Below are positions 35,101 through 49,300 of a stretch of 64,000 bases of DNA, piece by piece (position 1 is the first letter of the stretch; every line of letters starts with the position of its first letter). The notes below the pieces were generated by a model, which worked only from the letters and a program-made list of their open reading frames with translations, did not search any database and was not told the DNA's origin. The translations under genes and the position numbers were made by a program. Origin of the DNA: Myxococcales bacterium (GTDB lineage Bacteria > Myxococcota_A > Polyangia > Haliangiales > Haliangiaceae); contig JADJUF010000046.1 in assembly GCA_016717005.1 (NCBI GenBank), forward strand, positions 30,409 to 94,408, in the 5' to 3' direction.

Positions 35101-38100
35101 GTCGGCGCCGATCGACTGGCCGAGGATGTTGGCGATCGGGATCAGGTCGGCGTCGTCGAGCGCGAGCTGGGCGATGTCGGCGATCGAGGTCAGCGCCGCG
35201 ACGAACGCCTCGTTGGCCTGGGCCTCGCTGACCAGGTACTGGAGCACGCGGTCGAGCTGGACCCGGGTCTCGGGCGCCGCCTGCAGCGACACGATGAAGT
35301 CGGCGGCGCCGGCGAACACCGGGCTGGTCACGAGGTCGAGCATGTCGGCGGGCAGGTCGGTGCCGAGCCAGCGGGCGCGATCGCCCGCGGCGTCGTGGGC
35401 GGCGAGCCGGAGCTGGGCCAGCTCGAGGCCGGCGTCGAGCACGCCGCGCACCCGCGGGTTCTTCCAGCGCCAGGTCGTGCCGACCAGCGCGCCCCGGAAC
35501 AGCACGTCGACCAGCTCGCTGACCGACTCGGTCCAGGCCGCGCCCTCGGCGCCGGCGGCGCCCAGGCGCGCCTGCTTGCCACGGTAGGCGTCGGCCAGCA
35601 GGTGCCACGGCGACAGCGTCGCGACCGCGCGGCCGTCGGCGGTCGTGGTCGTGGTGCGGCCGGCGCGATCGGCCAGGCCGGCCTGGGGCGTCAGCAGGTA
35701 CGCGAGCGCCGCGCGCACGATCGTCGGGTAGGCCTTGCCGCGCACGACCACGCGGTTGAGCGTCGGCGCGGTCGCGGTCAGGGTCTGCATCAGCGAGCCG
35801 TCGGCGAGGATGTCGGCGATCAGCGCCTCGTACTTCATCGCGCCGGTGCCCCAGACGTAGCCGGGCGACGCCGGCGCGGTCGACTGGTGGTTGATCGAGC
35901 TCCGGGTCGGCCAGTGCTTGTGCATCGCGACCAGGATGTCGACCAGCAGCTGCTCGGCGTTCTGGTCGGCGAAGGCCTGCACCACCGGCCGCATCTGGGC
36001 GTAGAAGCCGTCCTTCTCGAGCACCGGCAGCGTGCCGGCGTGCTGCGACTGGTAGAGGTCGCCCTCGCGGTCGCGCAGCGGGTCGATGATGTTGGTCAGG
36101 TACGACGGGGTCGGGTTGAGGAACAGCACCCGGTTGAGGGCCTCGGGGGTCGGGTGGCTGCGCATGCCGACGATGCCGACGGTGTCCTCGAGGAACTGAT
36201 CGCCGCCGAACACGTCGAGCGACGTCGACACCAGGCCGCCCCAGGTGTAGTTGAAGTTGGCCTTGGGCCGCGGCCGCCGCCCCTGGCTGACGCAGCCCGC
36301 CGGCGTGGTCGCGGTCGTGGTGTTGCCGAACTCGCCGGCCGCGGTCTCGCACAGGTACTGGCCGCTGCCGTTCTTGGCGTAGGCCATCGACTGCATGTAG
36401 AACAAGGCCAGGTTGTCGACGCGGAACAGCGCGCACTCGTTGTAGGTGCCGAGCGTGATGCCGATGAACGGATCGACCACGCGCGCGCCCTGCTTGTTGC
36501 AGGCCCGGGCGCCGTTCGAGTCGGCGATCAGGTGCAGGAACCGCTGGAAGACCGAGCGGTCGTAGCTCGAGTCGTTGCGGGTGCGGTCGACCATCGTCGC
36601 GAACGACCCGGTCACCGCCTGGGTGGTCGGGTTGATGTCGAAGCGGTCCTTGTAGACCATCATCTTGCGGAACCGCTCGCCGAGCTGCGCCACCTCGGGC
36701 TGCTCGAGCGCGGTCATGAGCGCGGTGAACAAGGCCGGGTTGGCGGCGATCTGGCGCAGCACCGGGATCAGGTCGTCCCACAGCGGCGCGTCGGCGGCGA
36801 CGGTGGCCTCGGGGTGGTTGTCGCCCTTGCGGAACGCGACCACCATCGCCTCGACCAGCCGGGCCAGCTCGGGCTCGCGGTTGGTGACCAGCTCGCGGCC
36901 CAGCGCCAGGGTGTCGACGATGCCGGGGTCGCGCAGCAGCTGGGTGTAGCCGTAGCCGAGGTCGAGCAGCGGCGACTGCGCGGTGTCGTAGCCGCGGTAG
37001 TCGAGGGTCTCGCCGTTGGCGTAGGTCCGGGTCACGCTCTGGCGCGCGCCGACCAGGGCCGAGGCGCCGCGCAGGAGGTCGAGCGCGGTGCCCTTGCCGG
37101 GGTCGAACAGCGCGAGGCCGTCGCGGGCCAGCGCCGCCAGCACGGTCGAGTCGAGGTCGACGTAGCGGTAGACCGGCGCGCCGCCGGCGGTGGCCAGGGC
37201 CCGGCCGGCGGGATCGCGGGTCGGCCACGGCAGCGCGACGTCGCCGTCGGGCACGTCGAACGGCGTCGGCGCGTCGATCGGCGCGCCCGCCGCGTCGACG
37301 AACCGGCCGATCGCGTCGATGTCCGCGGCGCCGTCGCCGTTCGCGGTCGACGAACGGCGGCGCGATCGCCGCGACCTGGGCCACGCCGCGGTAGTCGCGC
37401 AGGGTCAGCGGCGCCGTCGCCGACGTGCCGAGCAGCCCGCGCTCGCGCAGGAGGAAGTCGAGCGCGATCGCGAGCGTGCGGTTGCGATCGGCCGGGTTGG
37501 CCATGGGCGTGGCGGCGCGCAGGCTGGCGCCGATCGCGGCGACCAGGCGCTGCCACTCGCCGCGGGCGCTGCCGCCCTCGGTGATCGCGGTCGTGAGCGC
37601 GAGCAAGAGCTCGTCGAGCTCGGGGTAGCTCATGAACGCCTTCACCGCGCCCAGCGCCGGGCGCAGCGGCCGGTACCCGATCCGGTGGCCGAGCCGCTCG
37701 AGCGCGCCGACCGTCGGCGCGTCGTCCCTCATCAGCCGGAGCATGCCGATCAGCGCGTCGATGGCGCGCTGGCTGGTGTCGTCGTCGTAGAGCGCCAGGA
37801 AGTCGTTGTTGGTCAGGTACGCCTGCAGATCGGGCAGGTACCCGTCGGGGAAGATCGTGTCGACCGAGGTGATCAGCCGATCGCGCTCGACCAGCAGCGC
37901 CTTCATGCGATCGGTGGCGCTGTCGGGGGCGGCCAGGCCCTCGCGGCAGATGTCGCGGAACGCGTCGCCGCGGACGTCGGTGGTGCCGCCGTCGGCGAGA
38001 TCGTCGGCGTAGGCGAAGCGCTTGCACACCAGGGTCAACACGGTCGTGCCGAAGCTGCCGTTGTCGACCGGGGTCCGGGACTCGTCGAGCGGCGACTTGC

Positions 38101-41100
38101 AGCCGCCGAAGACGAGCGTGGTGGTGGTGAGCAGGGCGATCAGGCGAGTGGGCAGGCTTGCGCGCGACATGGGGCACCTTCCTGGCGGGCCGGCGGGGCC
38201 GCGTCTGGACCGATCGAGGCTATGCGCCCTACTGACCTCGGGTCAATCGCCGTCGACGGCGGGGCGATCGTTCCGCCCGTAACCACCGTGCCGCCGCTCA
38301 CATTTCCGTACAACTTCTCCTCCCCACAGAATGCCGCGGGCACCTGCACCGTCGTACCGGTATGTCGATCGATCCGGCGCTCGCGGCCCTGCCCTACCGG
38401 GTCGGCCCCTGCGTCGGGTCCGGCGGCGGCGGCGACGTCCACCAGGCCTGGACCGCTGACGGCGCCTGCGTCGCGCTCAAGGTCACCCACGGCGCCGACG
38501 AGCGCGCGGCGGCGCTGGCCGCGCGCGAGGTCGCGTGCGCTCGCCGGCTGCCGGGCCCGCACTTCCCGACCGTGCTCGCCGCCGGCCAGCTCGACGACGG
38601 CCGCACCTGGCTGGCGATGGAGTGGCTGCCCGGCGGCACCCTGGCGGACCGCCTGAGTGACCGCCCGGTGTCGGTGCCGGCGGTGGCGCGGCTGGGCGCC
38701 GAGCTGGCCCGGGCCCTGGCCGCGGCCCACGCCGTCGGCATCGTCCACCGCGATCTCAAGCCGGCCAACGTGATGTTTCGCAGCGACGGCCGCGCGGTGC
38801 TGGTGGACCTCGGCCTGGCCCGCGGCACCGACGATCCGGCCTCGAGCGCCACCTGCTGCGCGGGCACGCCGCTGTCGATGGCGCCCGAGCAGGTGCTCGG
38901 CGACCCGATCGGCCCGGCGACCGACCTGTACGCGCTCGGGGCGCTGCTGTACCGCCTGCGGGCCGGCCACGATCCGTTCTCCGGCTCGGCGCTCGAGCTG
39001 CAGCTCGCGCACCTCGGCCAGGAGCCGCCGCCGCTGCCGGCGACCGCCGAGCGCGGCGCCGACGCGCTGACCGGGCTGATCGGCGAGCTCATGCGCAAGC
39101 GCCCGGGTGATCGGCCGACGTCGGCGGCGACGACCGTGGCGCGGCGCCTGGCCGCGATCCGCGCGCCCGTCGTGGCGCGGCGCGCCGGGGCGCGTGGCCG
39201 CGGTGGCCGCGCTGGCGCTCGCGGCCGTCGCCACCCTGGCGCTGACCCCGGGGACCGCGCCGTGGCCGACGCTCGCGGCGCCTGCGATCGCCGCGCCGGC
39301 CGCGCCGACGATCGCGAGCCAGCCCTGGGTCGTCGCCGACACCGACGACTACACCCTGCGGGCGTCGTGGACCGACGGCGCGCGCGCGGGCGATCGGCTG
39401 AAGGTGCAGGTCGAGATCTGGGACGACGCCGGCGCCGCCCTGCCGCTGGCCGGCCTCGCGGGCGCGCTGCGCGATCCCGACGGTCACTCGGTCGGCGTCA
39501 CCGGCGCCGCGCTGCGCGCGCTCGAGCTGCCGCTCGCGGGCGTGGGCGACTACGTGCTGACCGTGTTCGCCCCCGACGGCGACGTCACGCTGGCCGTCAC
39601 GATCCCGGTCGGCCCGCCGCCGCAGAGCTGACCGCTCGCACCTCGCGCCTCGCACGGACCGCACCGGCCGCACCGACCACCGACCGCACCGGCCGCACCG
39701 CACCGCACCGCACCGCACCGACCGCACCGACCGCACCGGCCACACCGGCCACACCGGCCACACCGGCCGCACCGGCCGCACCGCACCGACCGCACCGACC
39801 GCACCGACCGCACCGACCGCACCGACCGCACCGACCGCACCGACCGCACCGACCGCACCGACCGCACCGACCGCACCGACCGCACCGACCGCACCGGCCG
39901 CGCGCGGTCCCGGCCCGGCGCTTGCTATCATGAGCGACCATGCGTGGTGCAAGCGTCGTGTTCGCGGTGATGTGGTGTTGTGCGGCATGTGGCGGCGGCG
40001 GTGTCGAGCCTGTCGACAGCGGCGCGATCGACGGCGGCGACGGCACCGACGGCGCGGTCGGCGCGTGGGCCGAGGTCGACGAGCTGGTCGCGACCCGGCT
40101 CGCGGCCAACGGCGATCCGCCGGCGGCGCTGGTGGTCTACGACGCCGACGATCAGGTGGTGTACCGGCGCGGCTGGAACGGGTTCACCACCGACCAACGG
40201 GTGGCGGTGGCGTCGGCGTCGAAGCTGGTCTCGGGCCTGGTCCTGTTCGAGGTGATCCGCACCGGCGTGCTGTCGCTCGACTCGACCACCGGCGCGGTCC
40301 TGGGCTGGACCGGCCCCACCGCCGCGATCACCCTCCGGCACCTGCTGTCGTTCACGTCGGGGCTGGCCCGCGAGCACAGCTGCACCCTGCAGGCCGGCAT
40401 CACGCTGGCCGCGTGCGTCGACGCGATCGCCGCGGACCCGCCGACCGCGGCGCCGGGCGCGCGGTTCGACTACGGCTCGACCCACCTACAGGTCGCGGCG
40501 CGCATGGCCGAGGTCCGCACCGGCCAGAGCTGGAACGCGCTCTACCGCGAGGTGCTGGCTGATCGGCTGGCGTTGCCGCCCGAGGTCACGTACTTCACCG
40601 CGCCGCGCCAGGCGTTCGGGCAGCTCAACCCGCTGGTCGCCGGCGGCCTGCGCGCGTCGATGGACGAGTACGCGCGCGCGCTGGCGCTGGCGTTCCACCG
40701 CGGCGTGACGCCAGCCCTGACGATCGGCACGCCCGAGCTGTTCGACGCCCAGACCTCCGAGCCGTACCCCGACGCGGTCATCGGCGTGTCGCCGGTGGCC
40801 AACCACGGCCTGCCCTACCACTACGGGCTGACCGCGTGGCTCGAGTGCGCGCCGCCGGCCAGCGCGTGCTCGGTGCTGAGCTCGCCGGGCGCGTTCGGCT
40901 TCACGCCCTGGCTCGATCGCGCCACCGGCTACTACGCGATCCTCGGCATGGAGCTCGACGGCACGCCCGGCGACGGCATCGTCAACTTCGCGGTCACGCT
41001 CGAGCAGGCGCTGCGGCCGCTGATCGCCGCGCGCGTCGCCGGGCCGTGACGGCGCGCCCGGCGGTTCAGGCCGCGATCAGTCGGCACGGCGGATCGGCCC

Positions 41101-43088
41101 GCGGTCGGTCGGCGCGCCCAGCGGATCAGCGCCCAGTCCGCGGATCGCGCTCGATCGGTCCGCGCTCAGTCCGCGCGATCGGTGAGCACCGACTCGGCCT
41201 CGGGGCAGCCGTCGCTGTCGAGGTAGCCGTCGAGATCCTCGGGCTCGTCGGGGCACCGATCGAACTCGTCGTCGATGCCGTCGCCGTCGTTGTCGGGGTC
41301 GGGGCAGCCGTCCCAGTCGTCGTGGCCGTCGCGATCCTCAGGCGTGCGCCAGCACGCGTCCTGGCCGTCGCGGACGCCGTCGCCGTCGCGATCGTGGATC
41401 GGGTCCTGATGGAAGGTCACCTGCGCGATCAGCCGGTAGCCTGGCGACCCGATCTCGGCCGAGGTCAGGCCGCCGCCCGCCGCCACCGCCACCGACCAGC
41501 AGTGCGCGACGTCGACGCGCAGGCCGAGCCGGGCCTCGGCCGGCGATGGCCCGCGGGCGCCGGTGCCGGCGTCGTCGCCGAGCGCGGCCTCGAGCTCGGC
41601 CAGGACCCACGCGCGATCGGCGCCACCGAACTGACGCCCGAGCGCGCCGAACCGGGCCGCGGCGCCGAGCGAGCCGACCAGCTCGTTGCCGTGCGGCCGC
41701 GCCGGCGACAGCAGCACGACCTCCTCGGTGCGCAGCCGCAGGCCGGCGCCGCCGGTGAGCGCGAACCTCGGCGTGCGGTAGCCGGCGCGCAGGCCCCAGG
41801 CGAGCACCGGCCCGGCCTCGCCGGCGAAGTCGCCGTCGTCGCCGGTCGGGATGGTCAGCGCGACCGCCACGCCCGCGGCCAGCCCGAGCGCGCCGGGCTC
41901 CCCGACGATGCGCGCGCGCCCGTGCAGGCGCACGTCGCCGGCGACGGCCCGCTGCAGCGGCGTCTCGGACAGGCCGATGCCGGTCAGGCGGTCGCCCCAC
42001 TGCAGCGCGGTCGGCAGCGCCAGGCCGACCAGGTAGCGCCCGCCCAGGCCGCGGGCGATCGCCAGCTCCTGGCCCCAGCGCAGCCGCACCGGCGCCCGCT
42101 CCTCGGCTCCGGTCGCCAGCGACCGCAGCACGATCGGCCGCGACGCGATCCAGGTCGAGCCGGTCACGACCCAGCGCCCGGCGGCCGGCACGTCGGGGTC
42201 CTCGAGGCCGATCCACAGCGCGCTGCCCGGCGCGGGCATGAAGCGCTCGACCGAGAACGCCGGCTTGGACGCGACCGCGACCTGGGCGTGGGCGACGCCG
42301 CTGGCGATCGCGAGCGCCAGGCCGATCGCCGACGTCGCGATCGCGGTCCTCACCGGTCGCCCTTCGGATCGAGCGCGCCCTCGTAGAGCTTCACCGGCGA
42401 CACGTGCCGGTAGCGCAGCACCTTGGTCCGCAGCGTCGCCGCGTGATCGAGCACCGCCCGGCGATCGCCGCCGGCGGCGGTGAGCCGGCGGGCCTGCTCG
42501 ACCAGCGCGTCCCGGGTCCCGCGCGGGTGGTAGAGGATCGCGCGCCCGAACCAGACCCGCTCGGCGAAGCCGATCACCCGCAGCTCGGCGACCTCGCCGA
42601 TCGCGACGCCGTGCAGCTCGCGCGGCTCGGTGACCCGGACGTGGGCGCCGCCCAGCAGATCGAGCAGCTCGACCCAGCCCGCGCCGAGGCGCTCGACCGA
42701 CCAGAGGCTCCGGTGCGAGGTCAGCCACGCCGCGATCGCGCCCGCGCCGGCGTCGTCACCCGCGGCCCGCGCCGCGGCCAGCGCGTCGACCGCGACCGGC
42801 GCGGCCTGGCCGACGCCGACGTGCTCGAGCACGAACCACTCGATGAAGCTCGCGCTCCAGGTCTCCCACAGCTCCTCCTCCTGGAACACCTTGCCGCGGC
42901 GCTCCTCGAACCGCTGCCGCGCCGCCAGCACGAGGTCGGGGTCGCGGGTGCCGGCGGCCACGAGCCGGTCGAACACGTCGTTCAGCTGCACCGCGGCGCT
43001 GGCCGTCGCGACCGGCGCCCCATCGGTGGACGCCGCGGTGGTCACCGCCCGGCCCGCATCGCCTGGCGGAAGCGCGCGAACAGGTAGT

Positions 43089-43119
<31 letters not shown>

Positions 43120-43352
43120 GTGGTACTGCACGCTGAACACCGGCCGCCCGTCGACGGCCAGGCCCTCGACGGTGCCGTCGTAGAGGTTCACGTGGCTGAC
43201 CCGGACGCCCGGCGGCAGCGAGTCGGGATCGACCGCGAAGCCGTGGTTCTGCGCGGTGATCTCGACCTTGCCAGTGGCGAGGTCGGCGACCGGGTGGTTG
43301 CCGCCGTGGTGGCCGAACGGCAGCTTGAAGGTGCGCGCGCCCAGCGCGAGCC

Positions 43353-43390
<38 letters not shown>

Positions 43391-46300
43391 CGGTCGGCGG
43401 CGAGCAGCCCCCGGACCGCGTCGATCGCGTAGGTCACCGCCGCCGGATCGCCGGGGCCGTTGGACAGGAACACCCCGTCGGGCGCCAGCGCCAGGACCTC
43501 GTCGGCCGAGGTCGTCGCCGGCACCACCGTCACGTCGCAGCCCGACGCCACCAGCCGCCGCAGGATGTTGCGCTTGATCCCGAAGTCGAACGCGACCACG
43601 TGATCGCGCCGACCGTCGACCGCCGGGGCCGGCGCGGCGTCGTCCGCGTGCCAGGCGGGCTGGGTCCAGGTGTAGCGGGCCGCGGTGGTCACGCGCGGCA
43701 CCAGATCGAGCCCGTCCATCAGCGGCTGCGCGCGCACCTCGGCCAGGAGCGCGGCCAGCTCCTCGGCGGTCGCCGGCGCCGGCGCGATCGCGCCCCGCAT
43801 CGCGCCCTCGGTCCGCAGCACCCGGGTGATCGCGCGGGTGTCGAGGTCGTCGATGCCGGCGACGCCGTGGGCGGCGAGGTGGGCGTCGAGCTCGTCCTCG
43901 GATCGCCACGACGACGCGCCGGTGTACTCGCGCACGACCAGGCCGGCGCACACCGGGGTCGCGGCCTCGGCGTCCGCGACGTTGACGCCGACGTTGCCGA
44001 TCTGGACCGCGGTCATCACGACGATCTGGCCGCAGTACGACGGATCGCTGACGATCTCCTGGTAGCCGGTCAGCGACGTGTTGAACACGACCTCGCCGTG
44101 GCTGACCCGGCGCGCGCCGAAGCCGCGCCCGGGGAAGCTGCGGCCGTTCTCGAGCACCAGGATCGCCGGAAACGTCACGCCAGCCTCCGATCGCGGTCGC
44201 AGGTCGCGACGCCGCCGAACAACGTCAACACGGCCCGCCCGACCAGCGCCTGGCCGGTGAGCGGAGAGTTCTTGGACTTGCCGACCAGCTCGTCGGGGCC
44301 GACCGTCCAGGCCCGGGCCGGGTCGACGATCGCCAGGTCGGCGCGGCCGCCCACGGCGATCGTCCCGGCGTCGCCGAGCGCGAACACCCGCGCCGGCGCC
44401 GAGGTCAGGGCCGCCAGCGCCCGCGCCAGCGGCAGCTCACCGCGGGCCACCAGCCCCAGCACCAGCGCCAGCGTGGTCTCGAGGCCGACCGCGCCGGGCG
44501 CGCCCTCCTCGAACAGCCCCTCCTTCTCGGTCAGCGCGCACGGCGTGTGATCGGTCGCGATCGCGTCGAGGGTGCCGTCGATCAGGCCCGCCAGCAGCGC
44601 CTGGCGATCGGCCTCGGACCGCAGCGGCGGCAAGAGCCGGGCCTGCGGGTCGTAGGTCGCGCACGCGGCCTCGGTCAGCGCCAGGTGCAGCGGGCTGACC
44701 TCGGCGGTGATCGGCAGGCCGCGGCGCTTGCCGTCGCGGATCAGCTCGACGGTGCGCGCCGCCGACACGTGCGCGACGTGGTAGCGGCCGCCGGTGCCGC
44801 CGACGATCTCGAGGTCCCGGGCGACCATCGCGGCCTCGGCCATCGCCGCGTGCGCGCGCAGGCCGATCCGCGTCGACAGCGCGCCCTCGTGCATGACCCC
44901 GCCCTCGGCCAGGTGCGCGTCCTCGGCGTGCTGCACCAGCGTCAGGTCGAACGTGCGCGCGTACTCGAGCGCGCGGCGCAGCACCGCGGCGTCGGCCACC
45001 GGGCGATCGCCGTCGGCGACCGCGACGATGCCGCCGTCCTTCATGTCGGCGATGTCGGCCAGCCGCTCGCCGCCGAGGCCGCGGGTGATCGCCCCGATCG
45101 GCCGGACGTGGGCCAGGCCGATCTCGGCGGCGCGGCGCACGATCAGCTCGGTGACCGTGCGCTGGTCGTTGACCGGCGCGGTGTCGGGCATCGCGCAGAT
45201 CGTCGTGTAGCCGCCGTGGGCCGCCGCGCGCGCGCCCGAGGCCAGGTCCTCCTTGTGCTCGGCGCCCGGCTCGCCCAGGTGGGTCCGCAGGTCGACGAGC
45301 CCCGGGACGATCCACAGGTCGGCCACGTCGACCTCGCGGCCGCCGCGCAGGCCCGGGCCGATCTCGACCACGCGCCCGGCCCGGACGCGGACGTCGGCGG
45401 CGACGTCACGCCACGCCCCCGCGGCTCCCGGCCCCGAGGGCTCGGCACCGAGGACACGACCGCCGCGCAAGACGAGGTCCATCGGGTGGGCGTCTTACCC
45501 CGGGGCCGCCGCGAGATTCAAGCGCTCTGGAGGCGAAGGCGCGTCGCGACGGATCCCGCGCCGGGCCGGAGGCGTTACCCTGGAGCGGTGCCGCGCGCCA
45601 CCGCCGCGATCGTCGTGATCGGCGACGAGATCCTGTCGGGCAAGTTCGCCGACGAGAACGCCGCGTTCCTGATCGGCGAGCTCCGCGCGCTCGGGGTCGA
45701 GCTCCAGCGGATCACCGTCATCCCCGACGATCTCGACGACATCGCCGCGACCGTGGCCGAGGCGGCGGCCCGGGCGACCTGGGTGTTCACCTCGGGCGGC
45801 GTCGGCCCGACCCACGACGACGTCACGATCGCGGGCGTGGCCCGGGCCCTGGGCACCGACGTGGTCCGCGACCCCGACCTCGAGGCCCGCCTGCGGGCCT
45901 ACTGGGGCGACGCGATCGCTCCGGCCAACCTGCGCCTGGCCGACGTGCCGCGCGGCGCGACCCTGGTCTGGGGCGAGTCGACCACCTGGCCGGTGGTGAC
46001 GATCGCCAACGTCCACGTCTTGCCGGGCGTGCCCAAGCTGTTCCGCCGCAAGTTCCTCGACATCCGCGAGCGCTTCCGCGCGACGCCGGTGGCCCAGGCC
46101 CGGCTGTGGATCGATCGCGAGGAGGGCGCGCTGGCGCCCGACCTCGACGCGGTGGTCGCGGCCCACCCGGCGGTCAAGCTCGGCAGCTACCCGCGGTTCG
46201 GCGAGACCGGCTTCCAGGTGATCATCACGTTCGAGGGCGCGCTCGCCGCGGACGTCGTGGCCGCCACCGACGCGCTGGCCGCGCGGGTCGGGCCCGCGGT

Positions 46301-49300
46301 GGTCCGGCGCGCCGATCCCTGACCGGACCGCCGCGACGTCCGACCTCCGCCCCGATCCCGCCGCGGCGGCAGCGCCCGACCGTCCTCGACCGGCGCCGGC
46401 GGCAGCCCCGGCCCCGGCCGCCGTGCGCCGCGGCGACCGCGCCCGAGCCTCGGCGCCGGCGCGTGGTAGCGTGCGCGGCCATGGCCGACGCGCCCTCCTC
46501 TGTCCGCGGGATGAACGACCTCTTGCCGCCCGACTCGGCCAAGTGGCAGCACCTCGAGCGCACCTGCCGCGAGCTGTTCGCCCGCTACGGCTACCTCGAG
46601 ACCCGCCCGCCGGTGGTCGAGCACACCGACCTGTTCGTGCGCGGCGTCGGCGAGGGCTCCGACATCGTCGGCAAGGAGATGTACACGTTCAGCGATCGCT
46701 CGAACCGCTCGCTGACGCTGCGGCCCGAGCTGACCGCCGGGCTGGCGCGCGCGTACATCGAGCACGCGATGGCGACCAAGGAGGCGGTCACCCGCTGGTG
46801 GTCGCTGGGCCCGGTGTTCCGCTACGAGGCGGTCAACACCGGCCGCTACCGGCAGTTCTACCAGATCGACTGCGAGGCCTACGGCGTGGCCGAGCCCACG
46901 CTCGACGCCGAGCTGATCGGCATGCTCCACGCGCTCTACACCCAGCTGGGCGTCACGCCGCTGACGATCCTCGTCAACAACGTCGGCCGCGGCGACGATC
47001 GCGGGCGCTACCGCGACGCGCTCGTGGCGTTCCTGACCCCGCAGGCCGACGCGCTGTGCGGCGACTGCAAGCGCCGGCTGGCGACCAACCCCCTGCGCGT
47101 GCTCGACTGCAAGGTCGACACCTGCAAGGCGATCGTGGCCCAGGCCCCGATCGTGCTCGACTTCCTCGGCGACGACGCCCGCGCCCACTTCGCGACGGTC
47201 CAGGCCACGCTGACCGAGCTGGGCGTGCCGTTCGTGGTCGATCCGCGGCTGGTGCGCGGCCTCGACTACTACACGGGCACGGTCTTCGAGATCACCACCA
47301 CCGCCGGCAACCTGGGCAGCCAGTCGACGATCGTCGCCGGCGGCCGCTACGACGACATGATCGGCGAACTGGGCGGCCCGGCCACGCCGGCGATCGGCTT
47401 CGGCATCGGCGTCGAGCGCACCGTGCTGTGCATGCCGGGCGAGCCGGCCAGCTACGCGCCGTCGATCGAGCTGTTCATCGCGGCGATGGGCCCGGGCGCG
47501 CGGGTCCGGGCCACGGCGCTGGCGCACGCGCTGCGCACCGCCGGCGTCACCGTCGAGGTCGAGCACCGCGAGGTCGGCTTCAAGGCCCAGTTCCGTCGCG
47601 CCGACAAGCTCGGCGCCCGGCTGTCGCTGGCGCTCGGCGAGTCCGAGCTGGCCACCGGCGCCGCCAAGCTCAAGGACATGGCCGCGCGCACCGAGACCCC
47701 GGTCGAGCTGAGCCAGATCGTCGCCGCGGTCACCGCCGCGCTCGGCCGCTAGCGGTCAGGGCGACGGCGGCGGCGGCGGGCGGTGTCGGTGTCGGTGTCG
47801 GTGCCGGGGGGGGGCCCCCCCCCGCCGCGGGCGGGCCGGCCAGCCAACCGGCCCGGCCCGCCCGGCCCGAAGCGCCCGCCGGCGCGCCCAGCCCGCCCCC
47901 CCCGCGCTCCGCCGCGCCACCCACCCCGCACCCCGCGCCCGCCGCCCCCCGGGCCACCACGGACCCACCGCGCGGCGGCCCACCCCCGGCGCCGCCCCCC
48001 CCGCACCGGGCGGGCGCGGGGCGGGCGCAGCCTGCGCCCGGCCCCCCCGGCCGGCGCCCGCGCCCGCACCCGGCGGACGGACAGCGCCAGCCGCGGAAAC
48101 ACAACCAACAACCAAACCACCCGGGGCCGGCTCGCCCCCCCCCCCGCGCCCCCCCCACCCCGCCCCCCCCCCGCCCACGCCCACCCGCCCCCCCGCGGGC
48201 CTCCTGCGCTTGCGGGTCAGCACCAGCGCGGCGGCCACGACCAGGCCGCCGACCGCGGCCACCGGCACCAGCGGCACGCCGCCGCCGCCACCGGCGCGCG
48301 GCGGCAGCGTCGCGGCGAGCGCGGCGACCGGCGGCACCGGCGCCTCGGGCACCGGCGCGCCGACCTCGGCCACCAGCGGCTCGGGCACGGCCGCCTCGCC
48401 CCACGCGGTGGTCTCGATCGGCGTGCCGTCGACGCGGACCGCGGTGACCTCGACCCGATCGCCGACGACGTGGACGCGCAGGTAGTGGCTCACGCGCTCG
48501 TAGCGCTTGACCGCGGCCGCGTCGAGCGCGGTGATCCGCCGGCCGCGCGCGTACAGCGGCGCGCCGCCGCCGCCCGAGACGAAGTAGTGGACGCCGCCGG
48601 CCTCGGCCCGCTGGTAGCAGTGGTCGTGGCCCGAGAACACCGCGGCGACGCCGTACTTCTCGAACAGCGGCGTCCAGCGCTCGCGCAGGTCGCGCTGCCC
48701 GCCGTGGATCGAGATCGAGTACGGCGGGTGGTGCATCACGACGAAGATCTGGCGGATCGATCGATCCTGCCGGGCCGCGGCCAGCTCGCGCTCGAGCCAG
48801 GCGGTCTGATCGGTCAGCGCGAACGACGAGGAGTTCGAGTCGAGGACGACGAACCGCGCCGGCCCGTAGGTGAACGCGTAGACCCGCTCGGGATCGGTGC
48901 CGTTGTCGGGCAGCGCGAACCGGGCCCGGTAGGCCTCGGCGCTGCGGGCCCGGCCCTGGCGATCGTGGTTGCCGAGCGCCGGGTAGAACACGTTGTCGGC
49001 GAGCAGCGGCCCCTCGACGTCGAAGAACGTCTGCCACTGGCTGCGCTGGGCGCCGTCGTCGACGAGATCGCCGGTGCCGAGCAAGAAGTCGGGCACCTCG
49101 GCGCGGATGCGCTCGACCAGCCGGCGGTGGGCGTCGCTCGACGACCGCGTGTCGCCGTAGACGACGAACGTCAGCGGCACCGGCGCGCCCGGCGGCGGCG
49201 CCGTGGTCAGCTCGCCCTTGGCGACGCGCTCCCCGAGCGCGACCTCGTAGCGGTAGCGCGACGCCGGCGCCAGGCCGTCGACCACGATCTCGGCGTGCGC